In this document: piece by piece, positions 44,023 through 54,299 of the stretch | Layout of the letters: each line of letters opens with the position of its first letter | Position numbering within the stretch: position 1 is the stretch's first letter | NCBI GenBank assembly: GCA_035772405.1 | Contig: JAYKKM010000121.1 | Span: 310,001 to 374,000, forward strand | Direction: 5' to 3' | DNA length: 64,000 nt | Origin: Chrysogorgia sp. JL179-B06 | Taxonomy: Eukaryota > Cnidaria > Anthozoa > Scleralcyonacea > Chrysogorgiidae | Program-made: the position numbers and the translations under genes | The notes under the pieces: model-generated | Databases searched by the model: none | Seen by the model: only the letters and a program-made list of their open reading frames with translations | What the model was told of the DNA's origin: nothing

Positions 44023-45352
44023 CACTTGACGTAATCGTAAACGACCTCTCTGCCGAATCGATCTGTATCAGATTTTCAAATTCTCCATAACAAACAAGGT
44101 TTACAGCTTCTGGCAAAGGCGTAGAGAACTGGAGCTCAAGTGACAAGTTTCCTTTCTGGACTTGATTAAAATGTGCGGATGACCCACACATGTCAGGTGT
44201 TAAATCAAATGCATATAATGCATATCCTTTGGGAAACTCCTCACGTGATATTCCATTCCCTGCATTGTAATACATTTTTCCAGTTCCTGAAAACTGTGTG
44301 TAAAATGCTTCGATAAATCTTTGATTTACACCAAACGATAGCTTCAACGGTTTAAAAGGTATAGCCTCACCGTTGACCGTAAGGGTGAGTGAAGCCATGT
44401 TAAAATGTTGGAAGTTGAAAGGATTTCTCTTAAAGTTTCCATTAAACGCAGCACTTTCGACCAAACCAAAGACAAAAGATCTCGGTACATAGGCACCGAA
44501 GATACTTTCTTTCGTTGCAGATGGGTTTCCTGCAGGAACCACAAAACTCTTGCACTCGACACGTCGAATAGGGTAAATGGCGGGACCTTTTTTCAACGCC
44601 ATTTCATGAGCCAAAGATACACTGGGGTTGACTTTTACCTTGCGGACTTTAAGAGTGGCATCGAGCAGCTTCACTTTGAAATCAGCGCCGTCCACGGATG
44701 ACATAAGGCAAAATTCATGACTGCTAGGACTCATAATAACTTTCAGATCAACATAACTCAGTAAAAGGCGTTCAGAAAAAAACACATCGCAAAATATAGG
44801 CCCGACCATTTCAATAATTCCACTCTCCTTGCTTAAATGATATCTTTTTCTGAGCCCAAAGTTTGCCCCAGCACCTTTAGTCGGATCGTCTTCATCCATT
44901 GCTCCTGCAGTATCCTTGTAGAAAAGGGCCGCTGTAAGCTGCGATTGTTTCGCTGATGGTCCATAGTTCAAAAGTGTCTCGAGGTAAGAACGGTATCCAT
45001 AGGTACCTGTAGCCTGAGTGACCTGTTTTCCTTTCAGAAATACGTCAACTTGTTGAAACAGACTATGAAGGAAATTATTAATAGGTCCCACTTTCATGTT
45101 TGCATCAAGATCGGTCCCGTCGCCTTTTGTGACTTTTGCACGAAGTACCATCATTGTCTTAGACAAATCGACATAGTCCTCTGTGCCGGAGTCAAGAAAT
45201 GAGATAGAACCACTATCTCCAACACTAGAAACAGGTTTGTGGTCTACCCACCTTCCTTTTTCTAGACTAATTTGTGTTGCTGGAACGGAAAATAAATCAA
45301 GTTCACTTTTTGTACATCGAATTAGGATGTAGGAAAGACATTTTTCAACCAA
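43991..45352 (-). CDS. Major capsid protein, double jelly-roll
   Basis: 453-codon frame. CTKSELDLFSVP near the N-terminus, RWVDHKP, NNFLHSLFQQVDVFLKG, then KRYHLSKESG and IFCDVFF, and a C-terminal CYGEFENLIQID are signatures of Polinton major capsid proteins. The core is complete. The first about 10 residues look frame-shifted (an ATG at 45333 starts in another frame), and the last dozen are read in a shifted frame after a short tandem-base slip near 44060. So the copy is nearly intact but altered at both ends. Confidence 0.88.
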   Translation of the reverse strand: MVEKCLSYILIRCTKSELDLFSVPATQISLEKGRWVDHKPVSSVGDSGSISFLDSGTEDYVDLSKTMMVLRAKVTKGDGTDLDANMKVGPINNFLHSLFQQVDVFLKGKQVTQATGTYGYRSYLETLLNYGPSAKQSQLTAALFYKDTAGAMDEDDPTKGAGANFGLRKRYHLSKESGIIEMVGPIFCDVFFSERLLLSYVDLKVIMSPSSHEFCLMSSVDGADFKVKLLDATLKVRKVKVNPSVSLAHEMALKKGPAIYPIRRVECKSFVVPAGNPSATKESIFGAYVPRSFVFGLVESAAFNGNFKRNPFNFQHFNMASLTLTVNGEAIPFKPLKLSFGVNQRFIEAFYTQFSGTGKMYYNAGNGISREEFPKGYALYAFDLTPDMCGSSAHFNQVQKGNLSLELQFSTPLPEAVNLVCYGEFENLIQIDSAERSFTITSSDGHKSDCHRT

Positions 45353-45361
45353 ATATATCCT

Positions 45362-45804
45362 CTACGCGAGTTGTTTTACGTCTCTTGATCTGTTTAGATG
45401 TGGTAGAAGAGACGAAGTCTTTCTCTTTTTACCCCTTCGTTTAACAGGTTGATGTCTACCACTTCCGGTTTGACTTAGATTCTGAATCTTATTGACAGTC
45501 CTTCGCTTCGCAACTTTTGCTGCTTCAGTCAATCTAGATTTTGCTGCCTTTTTAATGTTTTTACCTGCAAGGACATCCCCAAAAAATTAGCACCCGAAGC
45601 CAATGCAATGCCTCCCAAGGTCTTTGCACCACTTTTGATCATTGGCATGATTGTCCTGGCAACACTTCGAAAGAGACCTCCTAAACCGTATCCCATCTGA
45701 CCATGTCCGACCTGCCATGGACTACCTCTGAAAACATTCATCCCTTTTCCCTGTTGTTGATCCAAATAATAACGTATGTAATGATCTGCGTGACTCTTGG
45801 ACAT
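45362..45804 (-). pseudogene. Basic minor virion protein, one frame change
   Basis: Starts MSKSHADHYIRYY; then NVFRGSPWQVGHGQ, GLGGLFRSVARTIMPMIK (amphipathic, Gly-rich). After a frame change at the T/G run near 45590 the frame continues with a Lys/Arg-rich tail (KRRGKKRK) to the TAG at 45362-45364. This layout is that of the Polinton protein often likened to adenovirus pVI or core proteins. Downstream of the penton remnant and upstream of the capsid gene, as expected. Confidence 0.7.
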
Positions 45805-45812
45805 TTTTCTCT

Positions 45813-46088
45813 TCACGTAAAGTAGAGTGAATTTCGCTGTCTAAAGTGAAGCGTCGTTGACACCTTCCCACGTTCAAATGACATGACACGACCAGTGTCA
45901 TCTCTTAAAAGGATCTCAACGCTCTCGAAGGACTTTGTCTGTACAGGTACATACTGCATATTACTGTAGGTCCTAGTGACAACATCACCCATCTTCCCTT
46001 CAATGGGAACAGTTCTTAACAATTTTGCACTCGTATCTCCCACTATCTGTGGCGCCACTAGATCACAGTAAACAAAAATCGAATCCAT
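45813..46088 (-). pseudogene. Penton (minor capsid) protein, C-terminal remnant
   Basis: Only about 91 codons remain: FVYCDLVAPQIVGD, LLRTVPIEG, then YVPV...FESVEILLRDDTGR and FERGKVSTTLHF. This is the well-conserved end of the single-jelly-roll penton protein of Polintons, normally several hundred residues. The region upstream (46089-46211) has stops and no jelly-roll sequence, so a deletion removed the N-terminal part. Confidence 0.75.
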
Positions 46089-46211
46089 AGCACCATTTAT
46101 ATCAGAATCACTATCTTTTAATCATTATCTTGGAAGCATTAGGTAAAAATGTGTTCCGTTCATCATGATACCAAAAGTAATAATAAAAGAAAACACGACA
46201 CTGTTGATGAT

Positions 46212-47295
46212 TTAAAGACGATTTATTTCTGAAGCAGATACCCATGAATTAAATTTGTTAGGATAACCCATCCACTTTACAAGATATTTTACATTTTTAC
46301 CCTTTCCACGTTTCTTAAGAATAGTCTCAACCTCAAAAACATCATCTTGTTTAATAACTTTCTGAAGTTCGGTTTCATAAAACGTCCCCTGAATCTCTTC
46401 GTCATTGTAATCTTTAAGTTTGTAAACTGGTGGACGACGTGGTATCGTCTTACTCACTGTAAATATTTCCTTTGAAAAGTTTGGTAAATATCCTTTTTCA
46501 AACGTTCGTTTTACCTTACTAATTCTTACTTGATCACCTATCTTAAATTTGTAGTTAACAGGTGAAAAATCATTGATGTCACTATCGTAAAGAGTATGCC
46601 AAATTTTATCCTCGCTCACACGATTCACAAGAGCAGGTTTTGTCTTAATACTGCGATGTACGCTGTGATTGTAAGCATAAACTAAATCCGGTAACATGTC
46701 AATGTATCTCATTGATTTTTTCGCTGTGAAATAACGCCACATCTTCGTCTTGAAGGTACGAATCAAACGTTCGACGATAGATGCTTTGGTTTCATTGAAG
46801 GTATTATACAAATGAATATTCTCATCTTTCATAAGTTTTTGAAAATGTTTGTTGAAAAATTCTGTTCCCCGGTCAGTCAAAATCTTTTCAGGCTTCCTCC
46901 CTGACGATAAAATCACTTTAAAAGCTTCGACAAGCGCTGGACCGGTTTTCGACTTGACAGGGACCAACCACGCATACTTTGAGAACACATCGACACACAC
47001 CAGGAGAAACCGATATCCGTCATTAAACGTTTGCATAGACTGCATGTCGGCTAAATCCATTTGCCATTGCTCATCAATACCTCCCACGAAAACACGGTTT
47101 CTTTTAAACTTTCGTCGTACCGGTTTGTGTAAAGTATACGCATCCTGTTTCATTAACTAGTCACGAATCTGTTTACGATTTAACGTGAATTTACCCTCAT
47201 CTTTCACTTCCTTGTACAGAGCTTCCACCCCTCCAAATCCTCCAGATCGTTTCGGATCAAAGTAAACACTTGACAAATATTCTTCTATATTGGCC
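46212..47295 (-). pseudogene. int: Retroviral-type integrase with chromodomain, two breaks
   Basis: Open part 47153-46212 (313 codons) holds the DDE core: Asp in QMDLADM, Asp in ILTDRGTEFF, Glu in SIVERLIRTFK, followed by a linker and a C-terminal chromodomain (YLVKWMGYPNKFNSWV). Upstream coding similarity (SGGFGGVEALYKEVKDEGKF) reaches about 47280. Breaks: in-frame TAG at 47157-47159 and a frame change near 47280. Polinton integrases insert the element with 6-bp duplications, as seen here. Confidence 0.9.
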
Positions 47296-47359
47296 ATGTT
47301 ATGTTGTCTCGGTCACACAACACTTCATAATGAACAAAATGTTTTTTCACCGCTCGTAT

Positions 47360-47617
47360 TCATGACATCTCAGGTTCTCTAACTTGAACCTCTTGCGCCG
47401 TTTGGCATGACACTTCAGAAGAAATATTTTCCAATACACTTGGTACAGTTTGAACAATCCCATAGTTAATGGTTTTGCTATTATACCCCATTTGTAAATG
47501 ACCTTCAAGGTTAATATCATTACGTCCAAAGTTTAAACCAAACCTAAACATTTTTTGTCGATTGTGATTCTTGTTTCTTTTGGGGTCTGTACTCGATTTA
47601 CTATAACATGTACCCAT
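47360..47617 (-). CDS. Probable N-myristoylated small protein
   Basis: From ATG 47617 the protein starts MGTCYSKSSTD, fitting the MG-x3-S/T myristoylation consensus with an added Cys3 for palmitoylation. 85 residues; basic near the N-terminus (KRNKNHNRQK), no membrane segment. The upstream in-frame ATG at 47680 would bury the motif, so I prefer 47617. Location between integrase and the terminal gene is unusual for core genes; a membrane or egress-linked role is inference. Confidence 0.55.
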   Translation of the reverse strand: MGTCYSKSSTDPKRNKNHNRQKMFRFGLNFGRNDINLEGHLQMGYNSKTINYGIVQTVPSVLENISSEVSCQTAQEVQVREPEMS

Positions 47618-47645
47618 TGTGAAAAAATACTTAATGTTACCTTTA

Positions 47646-48080
47646 TCACAAAGTAACACAGAATGAAGAAGACGAATCAATACATTTAGTTTTCAAAGGT
47701 TTTATTAAAACACACATTACAAAAGTCGACTGTTGAGATTTTAACTTATGGACACACATAACATAATCTAACAAATGTTCAATGCTCATTGTTCTCTCGA
47801 TCTCAGAATACATCTTACTCCATATTACCAACGATAAATTAAACAGAGTCTCGAAGTAATGTCGATATACTATTGACGGTTGAGGAAGCTTTACAATTTT
47901 ACAACACTCCAAAACACCACGCCAAATGTCTTCGCGATCAATCTCTTTCAAAGCTTCATCGGCATAGTTCAGCCATCGATCATCTTCAACGGTTATCTCG
48001 CAATGCTCTCTCATTTTTGTCCAGAGATCATTATCGGTATCTACCTTGATACATGTCTCTTGTTTCTCAATCTTTTGCAT
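47646..48080 (-). CDS. Unknown Polinton terminal protein
   Basis: 144 residues, intact, acidic N-terminal half and helical; no recognised motif. It is the outermost gene at the right end, mirroring 32935-33363 at the left end. It starts about 310 bp inside the terminal repeat. Confidence 0.55.
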   Translation of the reverse strand: MQKIEKQETCIKVDTDNDLWTKMREHCEITVEDDRWLNYADEALKEIDREDIWRGVLECCKIVKLPQPSIVYRHYFETLFNLSLVIWSKMYSEIERTMSIEHLLDYVMCVHKLKSQQSTFVMCVLIKPLKTKCIDSSSSFCVTL

Positions 48081-48393
48081 TCATCTGTGTACAAACTCCG
48101 TGAAAACAAGGTCTATCACTCGATCGTGAGATATTCTCTCAAAATCGACTTCATCGCAATACATCGTCTCAAACAGGTGTGCCATGGTTCTCTTTACGTC
48201 TCTTTAACCAACTGTTCACAAGCACACTTACTAAACAGACTACCGTAAACATTGTGTAAAGTTATCTTTTGATTGAAAGTCACATGGAAAAAAATTGAGC
48301 CAATGTATAAGAAGATTCCACTTGTTACGGTTTCCTGTTCACACGAAACCTGTTTACATTTTTCTCTCCGACCAATGAAAAAACGAATTACAC

Positions 48394-48524
48394 TTTCTTC
48401 CGGTGAACATGCGCGCGCACAGGTTCAACTAGGTTCCCTGGAAACTAAAATCTAGGGGTCAGAGCTCTGCATGAATAAATTAAAAAATGCTGACTAAGTG
48501 GTCTATGCCTGCAGCATACCTACT
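48394..48524 (-). repeat. Right terminal inverted repeat
   Basis: Reverse complement of 32609-32739 with two mismatches; ends CCTACT at 48524. Confidence 0.95.
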
Positions 48525-48530
48525 AGCGCA
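48525..48530. repeat. Target-site duplication, right (AGCGCA)
   Basis: Identical to 32603-32608. Confidence 0.95.
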
Positions 48531-48559
48531 CTGTTTGGAATTGCTTTGAGCTAAAGCGT

Positions 48560-48742
48560 AAAGATACAATGCGTTTGCACCAGCTCCGAAAATCCGTTTA
48601 CATGGTTTCGGGCTACGTATGAACGTTTGTCTTTCTCGTGGTAGTGATGGTAAATAATGGAGGGTCCCCCAACAATATTGTTCTTGAAAGTATATAAATC
48701 TTTCAGTTTCGCCAGCGCTTTCTCAATGTGCAGGCGGTGCAT
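48560..48742 (-). pseudogene. Protein-primed-polymerase-like fragment (repeat R, copy D right part)
   Basis: The minus strand reads LKDLYTFKNNIVGGPSIIYH and HYHEKDKRSYVARNHVNGF. It is the continuation, across the Polinton, of the repeat R copy at 31485-32602. The same block is contiguous with the left-hand part in copy B (28260-28605). Confidence 0.55.
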
Positions 48743-48924
48743 GTTGGGTCTTCAATCGGTTTCCATTCAAAAAATCACACGACGTTTCTTTTTGATCAGG
48801 ACAACAGTAAAACAAAAAGCGATGTACAAATACTGTTCCCCGTGTTACTATTTACGTTACTTTGTTGTTTACAATTTCGATTTTTATCCGAGAGAGTAGT
48901 CGATCAATGATGTACAGTTTCCTG

Positions 48925-49040
48925 ATCCTTTTGGCTCGGGTCGCACTGACCCCAATATAAAAAAAACTAAGAAGGCGGTGTCTTCCCCCACTTTCAGCAA
49001 ACCTAGTTCTTTGTAGAGAAATTGTTTCATTTCGCTAAAA
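48925..49040 (-). pseudogene. Exonuclease-like fragment (repeat R, copy D right part)
   Basis: The minus strand reads KQFLYKELGLLKVGEDTAFL, matching FLCKELGVLKVGEDTASSF at 28860. It breaks off after a T-run. Confidence 0.55.
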
Positions 49041-49623
49041 AGCTCATATGTTCTAGTGAAAAGGAGCGGCCAATAGCGTAGAGTCTGGCTGCTATTAATA
49101 GCTCAAAAAGCGGACAAACAAACCAAATTTGACTCACAAAGAATACAAATGAGCTATTTCTTTTGTTATGGTCGCAAGAATTATGGGTAAAAGCGGACAA
49201 ACATCGGTACTGACGTCATCTCGACGGAGCGCTATTCAGAACTACGGAAACATTGTGTTTGAGATTTGTATCGATACGTCTGAATAAACTCGCGTGTCGA
49301 ATAAATTATCTTAATGTTCAAGGGATTTTGAACGTAATGAGAACTTCACGACGAACAACATGTCATGTCTTACACAATTCACTTTTATGTTCAATAAATT
49401 TTCCATAACGAGATCTAGACTCTCCTTCCACTGGGCTGTTGCGGTATTGGAAAAAAAAACGAAAAACGATACCGGAAAAAAAATACCGGGAATACCGATA
49501 TATCGATATTTATTCGCGATTGTATATTGCTTAATTTTAAGCAAAATTTTCTGTTTTCAAATGACGCCAAACAGCCGCGATATATTAATAAGAGAGATGT
49601 TTTACACATTTTGTAAGTTGTAT
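49041..49623. other. No gene seen
   Basis: AT-rich flank. A gataccgg/ataccgggaataccgatatatcgata stretch (about 49470-49515, several short palindromes) may belong to the hAT element end. Confidence 0.4.
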
Positions 49624-49925
49624 TTAAAGAAGTTTAAAAATAACGCTATTTACAAATTTTCTGCCAGAAACACGAACATATTTGTGCGGTGACAATCTGA
49701 CTGGCTTTACTAAATAGTCTCTCAGACGGCGAACTGCTGGCAGGAATATTTGACAGATATTTCCGTGCCAACTTGAGCATTGGAAAGTCTCGCATGGCAT
49801 TTCCACCACAACAAAGGATCATCATCGCCATCGATTGTGTCTGTTTTCACGTATTTCTTCATCTCCTTTTCTAATCGATCCCGTGGTGATTGCGCTTGCG
49901 ATGACATTTGAGACGACTTCCGCAT
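49624..49925 (-). pseudogene. hAT transposase C-terminal (dimerisation) fragment
   Basis: Overlapping minus-strand frames read DPLLWWK, then LKLARKYLS.IPASSSPSERLFSKASQI, the classic hAT dimerisation region (W..P.L..LA..YL.IPASS..SER.FS). Two frame changes. A good splice donor (TTG|gtaagt, minus) at about 49967 suggests the gene once had an intron just upstream. Confidence 0.75.
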
Positions 49926-50109
49926 GCTAATTGTGAGGGAACCAAGCGTCCTTTAACGACAAGTAAAACTTACCAATTTCCCTGGCGTGAGCTTCTCGCA
50001 CCTGGCGGTCAAGACTACGGCTTTGTAGGAACACCTCCAAGTCGGGCACTGGTAAACGCTTGGGGTCTCTTTGTTGTGACTGTGTTTAACATGTCTAGTT
50101 ATAAATTCT

Positions 50110-50680
50110 AGTTAGTATTTGTCACTCAGTACTTACATTTTCCTTAATTGACTATTAAAGCAAAAATGTGAGTAAAAAAGTGCCAACCATTTGCCTGTTA
50201 TGCATTTTGAAACATTTTTGTTCGAGTGATCGCACATATATTAATTTTACATTTGATTGTTTGTAAGAAATGTAATAAAATCTACTATAATGTCCTTCAG
50301 GAAGCACTTCAACAATCAATCTTAAATATATATGGATTATGGGACCGGCATTGCATATGCAGTTCTATTCCAAGGACAAAAGTGTTTACACAGAACCACT
50401 AAGTGGAGGCCAGGCCAGGCCTAACATGTGTAGGTCTATAAACCTGTACAATGGAAACCAATTGTGTAACTATTGATTATTGAAATTAATAATTAATTTT
50501 AATAATTATTAATTTAAATAATAATTTTATTAATTATATATTACATAATTAAAGTTAATTATGTCAGTTATGCTTTTAATAATAAATTTCAACATGCATG
50601 TTTACAGTAACAGTGGCATACTCATAATTTCACTCAAAGTACAATTGTATTCACGAGACTGCATAACCTTGTACATACAT
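50110..50680. other. No gene seen
   Basis: AT-rich sequence including an attaattaataattt-type low-complexity patch at 50475-50560. Confidence 0.45.
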
Positions 50681-50880
50681 GTACCCTACTGTAATAATGT
50701 AATCTGCATGTTCCTTATTGCCTAATTGTCAGTATAAGCAGATACTGTACATGTACCCTACTGTAATAATGTAATCTGCATGTTCCTTATTGTCTAATTG
50801 TCAGTATAAGCAGATACATGTACCCTACTGTAATAATGTAATCTGCATGTTCCTTATTGTCTAATTGTTATTAGCAGATA
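50681..50880. repeat. Tandem repeat, three units of about 68 bp
   Basis: Units begin at about 50681, 50749 and 50817, each with acatgtaccctactgtaat and ctgcatgttccttattg. Units are nearly identical. Confidence 0.85.
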
Positions 50881-50909
50881 CGAAAAGATTCCATACCTAA
50901 ATTTATCCT

Positions 50910-52280
50910 AGACCAAATTGATAAGTCTGATAAACCTTTTATTCTTTTAGAAGACTTCTGTTTCTTAACTTTTATTAATATTATATAATTATGCACATTC
51001 ATGTACCAGTATTTCAATGGTATTCAAGTACCGGTAACACAATTTCAAAAAATGAAATGACAAAAGCCCATAATATACAACAAAGAACGATATTGCTTAA
51101 TTTAATTATTTCACCAATATATATATATATATATATTAATTCAGGATGAAATTCCTTTCAGCTGCTTCTTGTCAGTGAGGTGACCACTTGTTTAATCCCT
51201 AACATGTTCCCTGACACAGTGAGTGTTACCCCACCCAATTATACATTATACAGTATTTATCCTTCAAAAGCTGTGTAAAAATATACATTGAAAGCCTAGG
51301 ACTATGGAACTGTCCAGGCCTACTGTCCAGGACAAAGGTGAATTTAAACAGACACACTAAGCCATTGTCCAGAAGGGCATATGCCATAATAACAGATGAG
51401 CATAAATGCTAATTGTTATAGCCAGTATGGTGTATGTTTACACTATTAAAGTCAATAAAATGTAAGCCATGCAGGCCCAGGTCGTGGCTGGCCTATAGAC
51501 CTGGTTGATCCTACAGATAGACTTGCAATATATGTAAACACAGCTAAAGTCTGTAATTTTTTACATCCTTACTACAAGACACCAGTATACTCTATATCAG
51601 CTTTAGTTTTGCAATGAGTGTTGTCTGACTATATATTGATAAGCTCGATAAACCTTTTACTCTGTTAGAAGACTTCTGTTGCTTTTATTAATATATAATC
51701 TTATTATATTATATAATTATCCATACATGTACCAGTATTTCAATGCTATTCAAGTACTGGTAACACATTTCAAAAAGATGAAATGACAAAAGTCCATAAT
51801 ATGCAACAATTAAGAACATTGCTTAATCTAATTATTCACCAATATATCATTAATTCAAGATGAAATTCCCTTCAGCTGCTTGTTGTCAGTGAGATGATAC
51901 CAGTTGTTTAATGCCTAATGTGTCCCCCTGACACATGCAGTGAGTGTTAACCTACCCAATTATACAGTATCTATATACAGTATATATCCTACAAAAGCTG
52001 TGTAAATATATAAATTGCAAGCCTAGGACTGGCATTGTCTAGGCCTAATACAGGACAAAGGTAAATACACAAACACGCTAAGCCATTGGCCGGCCCAGCA
52101 TGCCATCAGATGAGCGTATAAACACTGATTGTTCTAACCAGTGTGGTGCATGTTTAGACTATTAAAGTGAGTAAAATGTAAGCCAGGCCCAAGGTGGCAT
52201 CCAGCCAGGTTGGTCGTGGTTAGTCCTATAGACTTGCAGTATAAATACAGCTATAATCTGTACTTTTTTACATCCTTATC
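50910..52280. repeat. Direct duplication of about 720 bp
   Basis: 50910-51630 and 51637-52280 share, in the same order, ataaaccttttactct/attct, gtaccagtatttcaatg, aaatgacaaaag, tgaaattcc.ttcagctgct, and gcctaggac. A (AT)n tract at 51117-51135 is in the first copy only. Non-coding. Confidence 0.75.
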
Positions 52281-52567
52281 ACCAGTACTGGTACTCACTA
52301 TATAGACTAATTATCAAGTATTGCAATTATTCCATTGTGGATGAGGTTGCAAAGTGACCGAGTGAAACAATGGTGATGGATAATTTAAATAAAAGTATAA
52401 AATCTGCCATTCAAAATTTGTATTAACATTTGTTATTCTGCAATATTATAATAAAGCACATAATTTATTGGTATATCTTATGTAAGGACGAAAGCCCTGC
52501 AAAGAGTGATTTCGTGATGTCTGATTGGCGCTTTCTCGATATATCAACAAACCAAAATTCAAATAAT

Positions 52568-52606
52568 CGCTAACCCTAATCCTAACCCTAATCCTAACCC
52601 TAAAAC
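52568..52606. repeat. Interstitial telomere-like repeat
   Basis: Alternating ccctaa and tcctaa hexamers, six units. Too short for a chromosome end; flanks continue as ordinary sequence. Confidence 0.75.
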
Positions 52607-52609
52607 TGA

Positions 52610-53336
52610 CTTGGGTTGATGTTATAATAATTTTAAATTTCGGTTGCCATGACGACATACCAAAAGTGAAATGTTCCGACCACAATATCTTTTGAAGTAC
52701 TAACTCTAAGAACTCATTCTACATATCTAATGAAAGCTTGATTAACAGCCTCTGACATACCTACCAAAATATTTTTGTAACTGATACCTAACAGCTTGAA
52801 AAAAGCGACGACGCTTGGATTGGATTGACAAACTCCGTATAAATATTTTAGATATTCAGACGACGATATCTTTTGAACTACTAACGCAAGAAAATCATGC
52901 TATACATCAAATAAAAGCCTGAATAACATACTCGGACATGTTTGCAAAACTATCTTTGTAACTGACTAACAGGTTTAAAAAACCGAAAACGGGTTTACCT
53001 TTAGAATCTTTAGTTTTGACGCCACGTATAAAACTTGATTTACCATATCTAGTTACCAGGGCCAAATTTTCCGATGCCGCGCATGGGCCGTTGACGGTTG
53101 ATCTTGAATATATATAAATATATCAACTGCATTCGAGATAGGGATCGGCTTGGATCTCGCGTGACTAGAAATACGAATTCGCAATAATCCCCTCGCCCGC
53201 CTTTTCTAACCCCCCCACCCCCCACGGGAATTTCTCCATCCATGGTGCCCAGACCTCGCACGCCGTGGCCGTGTATTTCTGTTTTGCAAAAATTCACAAT
53301 TTCCAAAAGCCCGTTTCGTCGAAGAAATGTTTGAAC
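52610..53336. other. No gene seen
   Basis: A C-rich patch (taacccccccacccc) stands near 53207-53222. A 45-bp stretch at 53053-53098 (gccaaattttccgatgccg) recurs at 54012-54055. Confidence 0.45.
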
Positions 53337-53945
53337 GTTATCTCGGCCAATATTTAACCGATTTAAACTCTGAAAACAGATTTGGAATTAGCGAGTCAAC
53401 ATACATAATATACGCGTTTACTATATTACGAGAACGTGAGTACCCTTCGTAAAAACGATTTATGTACTTGGAAATTAGTCGATTATAAACTGGTCACTTC
53501 ATCGTATATTATTTTGAACGTTATCTCATCAATATTTAGCCGTTTTCAATTCTGAAAACAGATTTGGAATTAGCGAGTCAAAATACATCACATATGTGTC
53601 TACTATATTACGAGAACGTGAATACCCTTCGTAAAAATGGTTTATGTACTTAGAAAGTTAGTCGGCTTTGTCGGCTATGATTAGCTGGTCACTTTGTCGA
53701 ATATTATGTTGAATATCTCGATCAATATATAACCGTTTTCAATTCTGAAAACAGATTTGGAATTAGCTAGTCAAAATACATAACATATGTGTCTACTATA
53801 TTACGAGAACGTGAATACCCTTCGTAAAAATGGTTTATGTACTTAGAAATTAGTCCGGGCTTGGTCGGCTATGATAATCTCGATCAATATACAACCGTTT
53901 TCAATTCTGAAAACAGATTTGGAATTAGCGAGTCAAAATACATAC
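53337..53945. repeat. Minisatellite-like tandem array, about 3.4 units of 165-195 bp
   Basis: Units start at about 53337, 53519, 53713 and 53877 with atctcg.(c/t)caatat and contain ctgaaaacagatttggaatt and tattacgagaacgtgaatac (in two pieces). The last unit is partial. Confidence 0.8.
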
Positions 53946-54126
53946 TCGGACTCGGATTTCTATTTCCTCAAAAAACTATGTCTCTTGTGACGGTTCAATT
54001 TAATCTGAGTATCTAGTTACCAGTGCCAAATTTTCCGATGCCGCGCATGATCGACGACGTTGATGCATATATATATATATACAAGGAAACTGAAAGTTAC
54101 TCTACATTACGCCTGGAATCTGTGAT

Positions 54127-54285
54127 GAGGGACTAAACGCCGGTCGATATTAGCACCCTCGCCCTCAGGCCTTCGGCCGGCGCTTCGCGCCGGGCGAGGG
54201 GATAAGGGACTAAACGCCGGTCGATATTATCACCCTCGCCCTCAGGCCTTCGGCCTTCGGCCGGCGCTTCGCGCCGGGCGAGGGG
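54127..54285. repeat. GC-rich hairpin element, two tandem copies
   Basis: Copies at 54127-54202 and 54206-54285. Each has gggactaaacgccggtcg, then caccctcgccctcagg, ggccttcgg units, gcgcttcgcgcc and gggcgagggg. The left ccctcgccc pairs with the right gggcgaggg, and the inner parts form small hairpins with TTC/TTCG loops. Confidence 0.8.
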
Positions 54286-54299
54286 ATTATATCACCACA

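Larger units (their letters stand above)
32609..48524. mobile_element. Polinton/Maverick (adintovirus-like) element, 15,916 bp
   Basis: It is bounded by 131-bp inverted repeats beginning AGTAGG and a perfect 6-bp duplication. It carries the full Polinton set: protein-primed DNA polymerase B, chromodomain integrase, packaging ATPase, adenain-like protease, double jelly-roll capsid protein and a penton remnant. Accessory genes are a Cys/His protein, a spliced RING-like gene, a GRF zinc-finger protein and a probable myristoylated protein. Replication genes and two virion genes run rightward, other virion genes and integrase leftward. It is inserted in a copy of repeat R, whose halves continue on both sides. 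Multiple breaks make it non-autonomous. Confidence 0.95.

Noticed and set aside
32609..48524. Intact, transmissible virus genome
   Set aside because: The gene set is virus-like, but polymerase, ATPase, integrase, basic virion protein, capsid ends and penton are interrupted or deleted in this copy.
50681..50880. CRISPR array
   Set aside because: Tandem units are contiguous without unique spacers, and the setting is eukaryotic.
52568..52606. Telomere or chromosome end
   Set aside because: Only about 39 bp, with unrelated sequence on both sides.
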